Assembly: GCF_001640805.2 (NCBI RefSeq)
Contig: NC_066838.1
Span: 10,751,132 to 10,815,131 of the forward strand
Origin: Lates calcarifer
Taxonomy: Eukaryota > Chordata > Actinopteri > Centropomidae
DNA: 64,000 bases
Reading direction: 5' to 3'
Part shown: positions 29,101 through 39,200 of the stretch, one piece after another
How positions within the stretch are numbered: position 1 is the stretch's first letter
How the letters are laid out: the number at the start of each line of letters is the position of its first letter
Translations under genes and position numbers: made by a program
The notes under the pieces: model-generated
Told to the model about the DNA's origin: nothing
The model's input: only the letters and a program-made list of their open reading frames with translations
The model's database searches: none

Positions 29101-31037
29101 GCAAAGTGAGATAGAATATGTACAGCAAGCTTCACAGCTGGGCCTTTACTTACCTTCCTGATGCTTATTTTTTCCTAATTACCAGAACACCTTGCATTAT
29201 CTCTTTGATATATTTGAGTGAGTTACTTTATTAGAAAAAACTGGACATGGTCTTGGTAATACATCTTTGTGAACGTGCTCTACTGCTCTAAAACCCATTC
29301 TGTCAGATGAAGACTGGTCTGGAAGTGCCATGCAGTGTGAAGGTCAGCTGCATCTGTGTGGGGCGAACCACATCCAGCCCTACCTCAACGCTTCTTCCGT
29401 GCTCCCTTGCTCTTTCCCATTCATTCACACAAACTCACACATACTGTACAATACATGCCCCTGCCTCGGGCCATTCAGACCCTCAGGGAGGAAGGCGGGT
29501 GGGGGGAGCTGTTTAACTCCTGGTGAACTCGCTGTGGGAATGACTTCCCCTTGGCCGCATTGCTCTCCCACACAGCCGATTCCTACTGTTTTAAGAAACA
29601 GCTCCAAGTCTGGATAAATAACCTACCTAGCAGCACCTATCTAACACCCTCACACTGTGCTTTTTCTTCCCAGTATTGCAGGTCTGCATACTAAAATGCT
29701 TATCATGTCTTTCTCAGAACACAGAGGCTTTGGAGGTCTATCGTTATATTGCACCATACTTGTCTGGCAAGCAGAGCATATGTAATGTAAGCCCATACTG
29801 AATATTAATGCTCAGTTACTCTGTGTTACCAACTGTGAGTGTGAGCCTCAAGAGTGAGGCAAGGGCTGTGCAACACAATGCTTTTCAGAAACGATTTGCC
29901 CTCTGCTCCTTTGTTAAGCACTAATTCGCTTTGAATAGAAAACTCTGAATGTGGTTTCTGCACCCCATGATTGCAGGAGTAAATTCTGTGGCTGGGATCT
30001 AGTGTGCAGCACAAACCACAGAATTGAATTGTCTCCCTGAAGCTGAGATCAGGTTATATGGCAGGATTTTCACCAATGGCAAAGGCATTCACTCGACTGT
30101 ATATTTAACAGAATGCCTAAATAGGACATAATATGTGATCCAGACTTGTGATGTTGATCCTAATCCTATAGTGAGTCACAGATCCCTGAGGAAAGCCTCA
30201 TTAGATATCTACTAATGTGTATTGGATTTAACGATAAGTGGTGCTGATTGCCATGTAGGCAAATTTAGGTGCCGATGTGCCGTTATGCCTTTGAAACAAG
30301 ATGCACATGCACACACACGGTGACAGTCACAAGCGCACACGCATGCACACTAATTATTTTAGGTCCCAGCTGCGAGGAGGGGCTGCTGATTTGAAGCAAG
30401 GCAACATGAAAGATTACTCATTCCTCAAGATACTGTGCTCATGCAACAAAGCCCTTATTCATCTTATTCGCAGCTCCAGACTCTGACATTCTGAAGAGAA
30501 CTAGCATTTGACCCTGAACATTTTGAACAAGAGAGGACAATTAGGTCTCTCATTAAAGGCAAGATCAATCACAAGATTTCTGTACTACTACCAGTACAAT
30601 CTCAATTAGGGTAACAATTGAGGTGCTCTTTAAAATGAATGACTGCACATTCAATTGCTAGATAGGGCCTATCTTTCAGAGATAGAAACCTGGCTTATTC
30701 TTCTCCAACAGGATTCACTGCCTGAAAAAGAAGAGATAGCTGCTATGCGCAACTCAAAGAATGTTGATTTCCTGCCCTCAGCTGCCAATGCAAACACAAC
30801 AATGTGAATCTTTCCTACCATTTGTAAAATTGGTGGAAAGCTTTGGGTGCTCTTTGCCACAAAACCTTTTCCATTTTACTTTTAAGTGCCATTGGCTGGC
30901 ACCATCACAAAAAAAAATCTATAAATAACAATTCATAGCCCCTATGCTAACAACTTAAAAAGTGCATGTTTGGGAGGCTTACCTGTCAGACACCCCACCA
31001 ATGACAGCAGCAGTATAAGTTTCCATAGCAACTCCAT
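1928..31037 (-). CDS. cntn6: Contactin gene, 5' half (signal peptide plus Ig1-Ig3), CNTN6-like, partial
   Basis: Contactins are GPI-anchored neuronal adhesion proteins with six Ig and four fibronectin III domains, about 1,000 residues, acting at the outer axonal and synaptic membrane. Here seven coding exons (30983-31037, 23213-23345, 19997-20172, 12126-12221, 3400-3603, 2464-2566, 1928-2112) join in frame to 952 nt, giving 317 residues plus one base. Residues 1-19 are a hydrophobic signal peptide. Ig1 has C52, W64 and C102; Ig2 has C146, W159 and C198; Ig3 has C251, W263 and C299. N-glycosylation sequons are at N67 and N195. Family signatures include [35 protein letters not shown] and [22 protein letters not shown]6-like traits are the LLWKL signal peptide, RPVFT near residue 25 and [10 protein letters not shown] in Ig2. 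[10 protein letters not shown] resembles CNTN4, and SGVLEIP resembles CNTN3. I am sure of contactin and moderately sure of CNTN6. The 3' part lies outside the window. Confidence 0.93.
2464..2566 (-). CDS. cntn6: Contactin exon 7: Ig2-Ig3 linker and start of Ig3
   Basis: This exon is 103 nt with no long open frame of its own. The acceptor is tgtgttactccag above 2566 and the donor is gtacgt at 2463 downward. It encodes residues 222-256: [16 protein letters not shown], a nearly invariant contactin linker, and VKLECFALG with C251, the first Ig3 cysteine. It ends with AA of an asparagine codon that exon 8 completes. Confidence 0.96.
3400..3603 (-). CDS. cntn6: Contactin exon 6: body of Ig2
   Basis: This exon is 204 nt, with acceptor ctttgttcacag above 3603 and donor gtaaga at 3399 downward. 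It encodes residues 154-222 with W159 (WIFNEYPSF), RRFVSQ, the [16 protein letters not shown] block with C198, and [16 protein letters not shown] possible N-glycosylation site is N195-Y-T197. Third codon positions are rich in G and C, unlike the surrounding intron. [10 protein letters not shown] is the strongest CNTN6-like signature in the gene. Confidence 0.97.
4990..5350 (+). repeat. Dispersed teleost repeat, forward copy
   Basis: The run agttagat, ataccaa, gaagctag, attagcttagctta, agactggaaacag, then acacctctgaagtgcac and ggttttacagaggattat, follows the order of a repeat common in perch-like fish. That repeat usually includes ttagcttagcataaagactggaaacag and acctctaaagctcactaatt. The copy is diverged, with an A-tract insertion near 5168-5181. 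No coding capacity is seen, and the class (MITE or SINE) is not settled. Confidence 0.6.
5370..5590 (-). repeat. Same dispersed repeat, inverted copy
   Basis: Here the same repeat reads on the minus strand: on the plus strand tttttgtagaaactaggcaaatgag, gagctttagaggtgctggtaggtgg, accagtctttaccctg and ctcctggcactagtttcatatt are the reverse-complement landmarks in reverse order. It is only about 20 bases from the forward copy, giving a head-to-head style palindromic arrangement. Confidence 0.55.
12126..12221 (-). CDS. cntn6: Contactin exon 5: Ig1-Ig2 linker and start of Ig2
   Basis: This short exon is 96 nt and too small to stand out as an open frame. The acceptor is ttgtggtaaacag above 12221 (a weak pyrimidine tract) and the donor is gtaag at 12125 downward. 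It encodes residues 122-154: [11 protein letters not shown], then [18 protein letters not shown] with C146, the first Ig2 cysteine. The motif is diagnostic of the contactin family. Relatives usually read RSTVSVREG before this point; here the residues are RNPVRVREG, a small local divergence. Confidence 0.96.
13835..14110 (+). repeat. Dispersed teleost repeat fragment
   Basis: The segments ctggtggtgctatgcaggaaaag, atcaccaaagtcattgggattcat and tctgtaccaaatttcatggca, followed by tctctaggccatcgctatgcc and gctaaaatg, follow a very common fish repeat often seen in introns and UTRs. About 100 bases between the parts are diverged or inserted. Confidence 0.55.
19100..19260 (+). repeat. Possible dispersed fish repeat fragment
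   Basis: The sequence cattacccacaatgcaacttgacc with flanking cagctac and agcctcaagcct resembles a repeat I recall from other fish genomes. Recognition rests on this short core only. Confidence 0.3.
19997..20172 (-). CDS. cntn6: Contactin exon 4: second half of Ig1
   Basis: This exon is 176 nt, with acceptor tgcattcacag above 20172 and donor gtaagt at 19996 downward. It encodes residues 63-122: W64, a possible N-glycosylation sequon at N67-D-S69, the GGNLHIS strand, then DVGIYQC with C102, the second Ig1 cysteine. [11 protein letters not shown] is a near-invariant contactin segment. It exits after the first base of a tyrosine codon that exon 5 completes. Confidence 0.96.
20173..23212. other. 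Intron 3 of the contactin gene (3.0 kb)
   Basis: This is non-coding sequence between exons 3 and 4. It contains an imperfect GT-rich tract at 20.80-20.87 kb, a G-rich stretch at 21.49-21.54 kb, and an AT-rich segment at 22.04-22.48 kb with several TAATT-type motifs. No exon is needed between exons 3 and 4, since they join in frame. Confidence 0.8.
20804..20870 (+). repeat. Imperfect GT/GC microsatellite
   Basis: This tract alternates GTGTGTGC and GTGTG units, interrupted by catg and ccact. It is the only sizeable GT tract inside the contactin coding span. Confidence 0.85.
23213..23345 (-). CDS. cntn6: Contactin exon 3: first half of Ig1
   Basis: This exon is 133 nt, with acceptor ctcctacacag just above 23345 and donor gt at 23211-23212. 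It encodes residues 19-63: a linker with RPVFTKQP, the VVFPL strand, then [16 protein letters not shown], where C52 is the first Ig1 cysteine. The exon enters in phase 1 and leaves with two bases (AG) of an arginine codon. The residues before the tryptophan (FYRW after splicing) resemble the HYRW of CNTN3 and CNTN6 rather than the IRW of CNTN4. Confidence 0.95.
23346..30982. other. Intron 2 of the contactin gene (7.6 kb)
   Basis: This is non-coding sequence between exons 2 and 3. It contains a trinucleotide-like ATT-rich tract at 24.07-24.11 kb, the terminal-inverted-repeat element at 28.13-28.51 kb and a CA/CG-interspersed tract near 30.30 kb. The remainder has no recognisable coding or repeat content. 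Confidence 0.8.
28127..28511. mobile_element. MITE-like element with long terminal inverted repeats (385 bp)
   Basis: The left end (TTAAAGGATAGGGTCACATT, then TTTGTCTTATACAATACT) and the reverse complement of the right end (TTAAAGGATGAGTTCACATT, then TCTGTCTTAATACAATACT) match over about 50 bases with few differences. There is no open frame for a transposase, so it would have depended on an autonomous partner. Target-site duplication could not be decided because the termini sit in TTAA-rich flanks. The interior includes aatcattcctcctgttcatact, also familiar from fish repeats. Confidence 0.75.
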
Positions 31038-31126
31038 CTTAATGGTCTCAGGTCAATACAAGCTCACATCCAATCACAGGTGTGTAGAATCCTGGCTTTG
31101 TCCTTTCCAGCACTTTCACTGTTCTC
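30983..31126 (-). CDS. cntn6: Contactin exon 2: 5' UTR end, start codon and signal peptide
   Basis: The acceptor is a pyrimidine-containing stretch ending ctgacag at 31127-31133 and the donor is gtaagc at 30982-30977. Bases 31038-31126 are leader and the ATG is at 31035-31037. Its context AAGATGG (purine at -3, G at +4) is strong. The 55 coding nt give [18 protein letters not shown] plus the first base of a glycine codon (phase 1). This is a typical signal peptide with a leucine-rich core. It joins exon 3 in frame, and its short WKL-containing core resembles the contactin family N-terminus, especially CNTN6. Confidence 0.93.
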
Positions 31127-34100
31127 CTGTCAGATGAAAAGAGACAGAGGGAGAATGCCATTAAACATTCACATAGCGTAATTGTTCATGTTTCCTGTGC
31201 AGTGACTTTTATGACATGAAACACAAGAGCATTGTAAAAAAAAATATCAATCATCCTGAAAACCCCCAAAATCTTAGCTAATAACATTTAATCTCTGTAA
31301 ATACCTTTCAGGTCTTGGTGACATTTAATAGCAGCTCCATTTTGAATTTCTGATACTGTGATCGCCTGGATATAATGTATCCGTGAGAGTAATCAAGAAA
31401 CCGCTCTGTCTTGTGCAAACACAGAAAATGATTTGTCCGACCAAAGCACTTACAAAACACTTGTGTGGTACAGTTTGCTTCAGTGTTCTTAACATTGCAT
31501 AATAGGGATCATGTCTGCAAGAGAAACATAAGGGGTTGCTTGCTTGTACTCAAACCTGCTGAGACAAAACAAAAAAGCAAGCTGGTTGTCAGACACATCC
31601 CTAGCATGTAATAAAGCACTGTCCTGGCTCCTCGAATTCGTCTGAGCTGGGGGGATTATGTATTTCTGACATAAAGAGCTGACTGTACGCAGCGCAAAAC
31701 CATTTTCGGTCTCCCGGGAGACTCACACAATTGATTTTCTCAAGGACTGAACCGTAATTTATCCCTGCTTAGACTCAAATGAAGTCTCAAAAAAAGTTGT
31801 GACATCATAATGAGACCTATTCCTCCTGTCACTGATGAACAGTGATGTATTTATTTGTCTAAATACTCTTAACACCCTCGACGTGTTGATAGCTATGATA
31901 TTTTCTGATAAAGCAGCAGATAAATGTTTGCGTATGATTGGCTGGTTATGGAGTGAGAAAGGAGAGGAAATTAGCCGTTGTCTTTACTCAAACTGACTTC
32001 ACCCTGGTACATTTAACTGACTGATGGCATGGTTTCCTCTGACTACACACCAATGGCATGCTGAAATAAATGAGAGGAGAAATTAACAAGAAACGTACAG
32101 TATAGTCTATCAAGAGGCAAGTGCCAAAGAAGCTGAGACTACTGAATGATTACAGTTTCATAGTTTCTCAGTTATCTGTATTCCTCTTATCTTTGCACCA
32201 CTGAAAGCCATGACCGGAGCATACTGATGCTTATGTGAATATATCAACTGCGTCTCTGACACATTCGCCTACACTACTCTTCCTTCTGCGTGTACTAAAC
32301 CATTAAAGGCAACACTTTTCCCCTATAAATCTCATTATGGAGATTGGGTTTAGAGTGTCATCTTAGCTCTAACTTATCTTGCAGTTATTAGGATGCAAAT
32401 GTCATGAGTAAATGTTGGCTTTTAATAATAAAACAGAGAGACTTCAAATCCCTTCTTGTGCTCCTGGATATTTTTGGATTGCTCCTCCTTTGAGGGAATA
32501 ATTGTGAGAGATGCGCTGAATAAATTACACACACACAATGTCTTTAAAAGACAAAAGAGGAGCCTAGAAATTCAGCAGAACTTTATATTCTAACTTATGC
32601 CATGTTATTTAAATATTTGGACAAAATCTAACATGCATAGACTATTTTAGACAATTTGTCAAGTTTTATTTTGACTACCAAAGTAAATACATACAGTATG
32701 TCACCTCAGGCTGCAGACTCAACTGTCGCTGTAATTTAACACTCATACACTTGTATGCACAATGCTTCGTGTTTTCAAAAATTGTTCAACTAATTGTTCT
32801 GTCAGCCATGTAAATGTCTGGTACACTGGTCATCTAAAATGAATTTCTGCTCACTTTACAGCACCACAACACGACCAGAACGTGTGAACTACTGAGACAC
32901 CCCATTCATAAAAACAGGTATCTGTTGGCCTTTAACAGCAATCTCTTGATCTCTATTACTCACAAGCCCTGAGATGGGAGACATCAGACAGCGGGGTTAG
33001 TGGCAGGGGGGAGTGGGGGAAAAGACACCCTTTTGATCCAGAGAAGCTCAGCACCCAACACTAAGATGATGGCTAGGGGAGTCTGGAGTGTCCGTGGCAG
33101 TATTTGACTTCCTCCTCGGTACAAATTAATTACCCTTGTGACCTTAAGTGGTAGTGACAAGGCCAATGACTTACTTTCATCCCAAATTGATTCCCTCATT
33201 TGTTTGCTGTATGAGATGAAAGTTAATGATAAGGAAGGCTTTCAAACTTTTCTTTTCAAGTTCCACCCTCTTTCATGTCTCTGGAAAAAGCCAACGGTTG
33301 AAAAATGGAATATGATCAAGGCTGGAATGACGGTCCTTGCCTAAACATTTCCCGGACCAATTTGATTAAATTGCACTGCATTTAAATGTAATACAGTGGT
33401 GCTGAACTCTCATTTCATGAATGAAGATGACATAAATGGAGGACAACACACAAAGATTCGATGCAATAAATGACACAGTTTTACATACTTTGTTTATGTC
33501 TGGGTAATGATTTTCCCACTGCTGACCTTGTGATTGGCACACTGCATACAGCATCTCTGTGCCTCATATTCCAATTAGAACTCACATTTCAGCTCAAGCT
33601 TACACAAACTAGAGTAAATAAATGGTATCTGCCAAATTCAAATGCTTTGACATCAGTTTACTAAAAGTATGCCAAAATCCGGTGATTGATGTTGGGAGAT
33701 CAAAACATTTTAATTAGAAGCAAGTCATGATTATGAAGGGAGATCTGCAAAATGTCAGGTGCAGCTCAGAGATGTTGTCTCTGACTTCATGATTTGTGGG
33801 TAAAATGTTCCATAAATATTTACAGTTTGAAGGAATCGTGTAAAATGCCCAAATGTCATGTTATCATCATAACCATCATTTCACATGATGTCTACTCATA
33901 AGTGAAGACGTCAATGTTACAGCACATTTTTTTTTCCTTTTGACAAAAAATGTACAGATATTTTCATAATAAATTAAAGTTACATATACAGCAGCTGAAA
34001 TGCCAAGCATTTGCTCATTTAAGCTTTGCTACTTTTCTCTGCTAGTCAATTATAAATTGAATAGCATTGGGTTGTGGACTGTTGATCAGACAAAATGAGC

Positions 34101-34217
34101 AAGGCTACCTGGACTTCGGGAAACTGTGATGTGCGCTTTTTCATTATTTCCTAACATTTTATCCTTGGTTCCTTGTGGTGTGCAACGTATGTAAGAGATG
34201 CAGAGTATGTTACTCGA

Positions 34218-34461
34218 AGGCTGCAACTTCGTATATGATTAAATTGATGATTATTTTTTTGATTAATCGCTTGGTCTGTAACACTGTCATCAAATGTCTT
34301 GTCTGAACAATGACCCAAAAACCAACAATATTTAATTCACTTGTCTTGTAAGACAAGACAAATCAGCAAATTGTCACATTTGAGAAGCTGGAACCATCAA
34401 ATGTTGCAGATTAATTTTTTATCAACCAGCAAATTGATTAATCAAGTAATCATTGCAGCTT
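34218..34461. mobile_element. MITE-like element, probable hAT-type, decayed
   Basis: It begins aaggctgcaact and ends attgcagcttt, which are imperfect inverted termini. Internal attaatcg and gattaatc motifs lie near both ends, and the body contains cacatttgagaagctggaacca. This pattern matches a widespread vertebrate, mostly fish, non-autonomous DNA transposon. The element class is recalled, not tested. Confidence 0.55.
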
Positions 34462-37126
34462 TAATTCCATTCCCCAGTGCAGTAACACATGAATTTCATC
34501 TAATCACATGGAATCAGTGCCATGTACTGCAGCAGCAGAGCTGAGCACTTCCCTTCATTGGACTTTTGAGGAAATGCAGCTGCTTTGAGGGAGGTTTCAG
34601 ATTTGTGGAGACAAAGCACTCCTCCAAATTTCAGTGTTGTCAAAGTGACACCTCTGTTCCTCTTCTTCTCTGACAGCGCCAGCTGGAGTTGATAAACCAC
34701 AGATTGTAGTTCAGTCAGCCACAGAAGCTGACAGTGATGGCAGTTGATTGAACCCTCTCCGCTACACCCGATCTCTCCACTGCCATCAATTTTTCAGGGC
34801 TCAAAAATGTATTAATAGAAGGGTACTCCTGCTCCCTTTGGTTGAGGAGTCCAGATGAAGATAAAATTCACACTAAAATGCATGAGCAGCCCACACACAC
34901 TCACACCCCCCACAACCATCACCACCAGGCTCTGAATCATGAATGAGACCAGACTCCCACACTCTGCAGGAACGAGACAAGACCAGGAAAAATGGCATAC
35001 AATGCTGCATCTTTAATCACCTGAGTTGTGACTTCACTTGATCTGCAGACACCAGCTCAATCAGTGTTTTCCTGCATATGTGGCTCATCTCACGGCTCTG
35101 AGTGCCTCCAGTCATCTAAAATTCATTCTGGAGGAGGTCCTTCAGTTGAGACTAGTAGTAGCGAACGAGACATTTCCTCCTAATCCTGCATAATCTGAAT
35201 CACCACACTCATGAATCAAAGATTTACATAGGAGCCCTGTGGAAAAGTGGCAGTGATAATGATATCGCCCTAATCAGATGATGGTATTTTACACTGTACA
35301 CAGCTGTAAGACAGCAATTAAGATTTTCTGTTTTTTTTGTGGTCCTTAGTTATACAGCCACCAAGAACTATACTGTTGTTCTTTGAAGGTTAACAAATGT
35401 TTCTTTTTCGTCCTAGAACTGACATGGCTGTTGCTATGTGTTAAGTAGGTGCAACATCTGTTCAGATTCATAAAATATGTTTGTAGCCTCCTCTACAATT
35501 TTAACATGAAAATATTGACCGTACATCCAAAGGTATCTTGAAGGTACTTGCTGTTGCTTGTACAAACATTGAACTCAAGGGTACTTTTCAAGTTCCATAG
35601 AGATTAAAAAGTAAAAAAAAAAAAAAACAACTACCTCAACTACCCCCTGCCAGTCTTGCTCTCCAAGAATCTGTGTAGCTATAACCAATAAGCTCAAAAC
35701 TTGAGCTGCTATATGTGCTAGCCCATTTCTTTTTTTTTCTCCTTCCTCACAAATGGCACACCATGGGAGTCATGGGAAGTGCCAACGTATTCCCCAGCCA
35801 AGATTCTACCTCAAATAGTGGCACAAGACAAAGAGACTAATGGTGTTTTGATCTAAGCACACAAGCCGCAGGCATGACATAACACATGCCAGCTTCTTCA
35901 TTTCTCCAGACCGCACCAGGGGCGCTCCACGAAACGCTCATCCCATTCTCCCCCTGGGACAACACCAACTGAGTGTGTTGAAAGGTTCTTCCTGCTTTGC
36001 ACGCATGCTCCGTGCCCAAGTTGCAATGTAATGAGTGTGGTATATGGTAATAATTTACACACCATTATAGATCTCTGCATCAAAAATTCAGCTAGTGGGT
36101 TTCTGAACATCCGTTATCAAAGCATCATTGATTGAATGGTTAAACCTCAAGCAATGCACTCATTATACATACCCTAAGATAACCAACAGATGTAAGTGAG
36201 CTGATATTTTTATTACCATTAGAGATAACCTAAATGTGGTGAGAGTGGCCTAGATTTTAATCACTCTAATTGGGCACCTGCAGCAAACATACTGTGTACT
36301 TGTCTTATAACTGATGCTAGCTCTGACTAATTCTTTCTTTTTTTAGGCACAAGTGGTTGACAGTGCCAGTGCACCTGTCTTTACTAAGGCAGTAATTAAG
36401 GATCCCATTAGGATTTAAGAGCCTGCCAGTTAATAGTTCCTTAAATACACAGATTTAGGTCTTTGGTGGAACATTGGTTGAACTCAGCAGTTATCATGGG
36501 ATGTAATTTTAAGTCCATGGTGGAGAAATGCAAGCTGTTATTACTTATAGGCGGATCCTCTTAAAGACTAAAAACCTCAAGTGACTGTGAGTACCGTAGC
36601 TTAAGGCATCCATACAAACTGTGGTCATGCTGGTTACAAAAAAGTCTGGAAGACTATACTGTTTCTAAACATGTATAACTTGTGGACCAATTCAAAACTA
36701 TATTGTATATACAGTAAATAGTGTAGTGTTACACTACAATATTTTGACAGTTACTATACAAGACCTTGATGTATTTTCCCTTTTTATACAAAATTATGCA
36801 GTGATTCTTTATTATTAAGTTTTCTGGGCTGCCGCCGAATCCATCCAGCTGTCATCTCTATCAACACCTCATTCCAACATACCTCATTTTTCCACTGTAA
36901 ACACACTCAATACACACTCAATACTCACTGAGAATTAGAAAAAAATGTGCAATTTCAAAAGAGCTATATAAGCAGTTATATGATATTTTATTATTGAAAA
37001 TTTGAACATTTGACAAAAATGGAAAATAATTTGCACGATAGCATAGAACAAATATGCACTACAGACAGTCTGTGAGACGAGGGACTCATTTTACGTGATG
37101 CTTCTCTGCAGGCAGAAAATTTTGTT

Positions 37127-37229
37127 TATGGGTGGACGTGTCTCTGAGGATGCCACTGACTCAAAAAGAGGAGGAGGTTGGAACATGAACTTTATAGTTC
37201 CCCACTGAGCTGTGCCTGGTGTGCATGAC
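37127..37229 (+). repeat. Left arm of an imperfect inverted repeat pair
   Basis: This arm and the reverse complement of 37699-37801 align without gaps over 103 positions, with about 20 mismatches counted by hand. Shared blocks include agaggaggagg, acatgaa, ccactgagc and gcctggt. Weaker similarity continues for some 30 bases towards the spacer. Confidence 0.8.
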
Positions 37230-37698
37230 AAAATGCAAAAACAACACATGTAGCAAAACACTAAAGTATTTTGATGGAAGGAAAATTATCTGCATTCTGA
37301 TTAGTACAACTCAGCATTGTCGATAAGACATATGATCCAAAGGGCTTCAGTCTTGCACTGCTGCTGTTCAGCTAACATACATAGACAGATAAATTGTGAA
37401 ATTTGGTAGGTTCACTTAAATTGTAACTTACTGTCCAGGCTGTACTTAATTGTGAATAAAGATAGAGATTATATAGCTTAACTGTGCAGGTTAAATGTTG
37501 GTGGTCAGCTGCATACCTTTTTTTGTGTCTTTGCTGTTCATAAAGAGAGGGATGAACAGCAACAACACAAAACTGAAACAGGTTTTCAAAGGAATTTTTA
37601 TTGCCAATGCTTATCTGTTGAGTTAAAAATGAAACACCAAAAATCAAAAAGCACATACTGTATCAACCTTCATTAGTGCATGTGCTGTTTTTCCACAT

Positions 37699-37801
37699 CT
37701 CATGCAGACCAGGCTCCGCTCAGTGGGATACTATGAACTTCATGTGCCATCCTCCTCCTCTTTCTGAGCCAGTGACATCATCAGAAACGTGTCCAGACCT
37801 A
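37699..37801 (-). repeat. Right arm of the imperfect inverted repeat pair
   Basis: This is the reverse-orientation partner of 37127-37229, separated from it by 469 bases. The pair could be two insertions of one dispersed element in opposite orientation, or the ends of a single fold-back element. I do not recognise a named family. Confidence 0.8.
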
Positions 37802-38002
37802 AACACACTTCCCCAAGGAGATGTGTAGTAGCTCCACTATTCAATCCAGCCACTTGAATAAAAAAGTAAGAAGAGTAACTGCACTCCAGAATAGTGTTTA
37901 GTGGAGGGAATTAAACCTTAGCTTTTGGTACTAACACTTATGCCCAAAGAGCATTTATCTGGCACGTTGTCAACATGAAAATAAAGAAAGTGCTCAGATT
38001 TC

Positions 38003-38004
<2 letters not shown>

Positions 38005-38040
<36 letters not shown>
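38005..38040 (+). repeat. (TG)n microsatellite
   Basis: This is an uninterrupted TG run of about 17 units, followed by a G-rich ggggcggggggg stretch. It lies in inferred intron 1, about 0.8 kb downstream of the exon 1 donor. Confidence 0.95.
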
Positions 38041-38812
38041 GGGGCGGGGGGGATTAGGGAAGAGATAGTTGTCAAAGGAACCCTATCCTGAGCCACATCT
38101 AATTGACTTAATAGCAGAATCATAATGTAGCGAGGCAGCTCCCTCTCAGACATATGGACACTTGATTTCATGAGGATAACTAGTCGCACGCTAAAGGACT
38201 TTAGACAATCTGAACGGCAATCAAACACGGAGCTCGGTGCAATCACAGACCGGGAGAGATGATGAGACTGGACTGAGTCCAATCCCCTGTTGATCACTGA
38301 CGACAAATGAGTTCTGCCATGAGGTTTTAAATGAACAAGAATTGTTCGGTGGATTGTGTCCTCTCGCAGAAAGGATGCATGGAATAAGTGATGGCCTCAG
38401 CGATTAGAGGATGTTGTTATCTCTAATGTTGAAATTGTACAACTCAAGTGGGAACTGGAATTTCAAACCTGCGAGTTTTTCTAATAGATGTATGGCCATA
38501 AAGGCACGGGGAGAAAATATGTGCCTTGATTTTGAAATATGTGCCTACTATTGCCTGTGGGAGAACATAAATGCCTAAAAGCCCAGAGCACGACGTCCTG
38601 CATGCTGATATTTTTCGGTGAAGGTGTAAAATATAAGGTTTTGTGCTATTTTACTGTAATTATCTTCGATGCCATTAGTGGAAGTTTGTGTTGACTGACA
38701 GCCTGATGATTGCACTGACAGAAAATAAGCAATAATGGCTTAGGAATGTTGAAAATGAGAAATTACACAAAATTACAAAATATACAGAAAGCAAATACTT
38801 ATAATTATTTAC

Positions 38813-39200
38813 CTGAGTGCGTCTCCTGCGGTGTTCACTGATGTTTATCCCTTCTCGGATATCCATGTTACACCGCGCATCTCCTCACTCCTTCAGCCCA
38901 CTAGCTCCCAGCATCGACTCGGCGGCGACAGTTAAGTTCGGTTTCTCCCCCCCCCCCCCGCCTCCCCCCAAAGTGCGGATGTGGTTCCCGTAGAAACGAA
39001 CCAAAAACTCTGCCCTCGCCTCTTTGCACTCTTACAGACAGGCTAGCCTAAATTCTGGCGTTCACTCCTTCCCCCCATCAGTCCCTTTAGCTGTTTTCAA
39101 GAGTCGGGGTACAGTTGCTAGCAGCCCCGGTCCTCCGCTCTCCACTCACTCCGCTCTCCGGTACTAATCGTTTAGGGTATCCTAGCACCCGGGCTGATAA
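38813..39200 (-). other. cntn6: Probable non-coding first exon of the contactin gene (5' end undetermined)
   Basis: A consensus donor, CAG followed by gtaaataat, lies at 38815-38803 on the minus strand, directly downstream of a CpG-rich block. The next acceptor on the same strand, at 31127-31133, precedes the ATG exon. I therefore infer that a leader exon ends at 38813. The transcription start cannot be fixed from sequence, so the right edge is only a placeholder. The exon could be internal if another leader exon exists. It contains an upstream ATG at 38866. Confidence 0.5.

Larger units (their letters stand above)
31127..38812. other. Intron 1 of the contactin gene (inferred, 7.7 kb)
   Basis: This lies between the inferred leader exon and exon 2. 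It contains a hAT-MITE-like element at 34.22-34.46 kb, the inverted repeat pair at 37.13/37.80 kb, and a TG microsatellite at 38.0 kb. Extra non-coding leader exons within it cannot be excluded. Confidence 0.6.
31064..38866 (-). other. Candidate spliced upstream ORF (38 codons) in the contactin leader
   Basis: An ATG at 38866-38864 in context AACATGG (strong) opens 18 codons to the exon 1 donor at 38813. If exon 1 joins exon 2 at 31126, the frame continues for 20 more codons to a TGA at 31066-31064, 26 nt before the main ATG at 31037. Upstream ORFs of this kind usually reduce or condition translation of the main frame. The existence of the splice and of the transcript is inferred. Confidence 0.35.

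Noticed and set aside
38675..38866. 63-codon minus-strand open frame read as a small protein
   Set aside because: Its first 18 codons are in the inferred leader exon, but the rest continues past a consensus splice donor into intron. I treated only the spliced version as a possible uORF.
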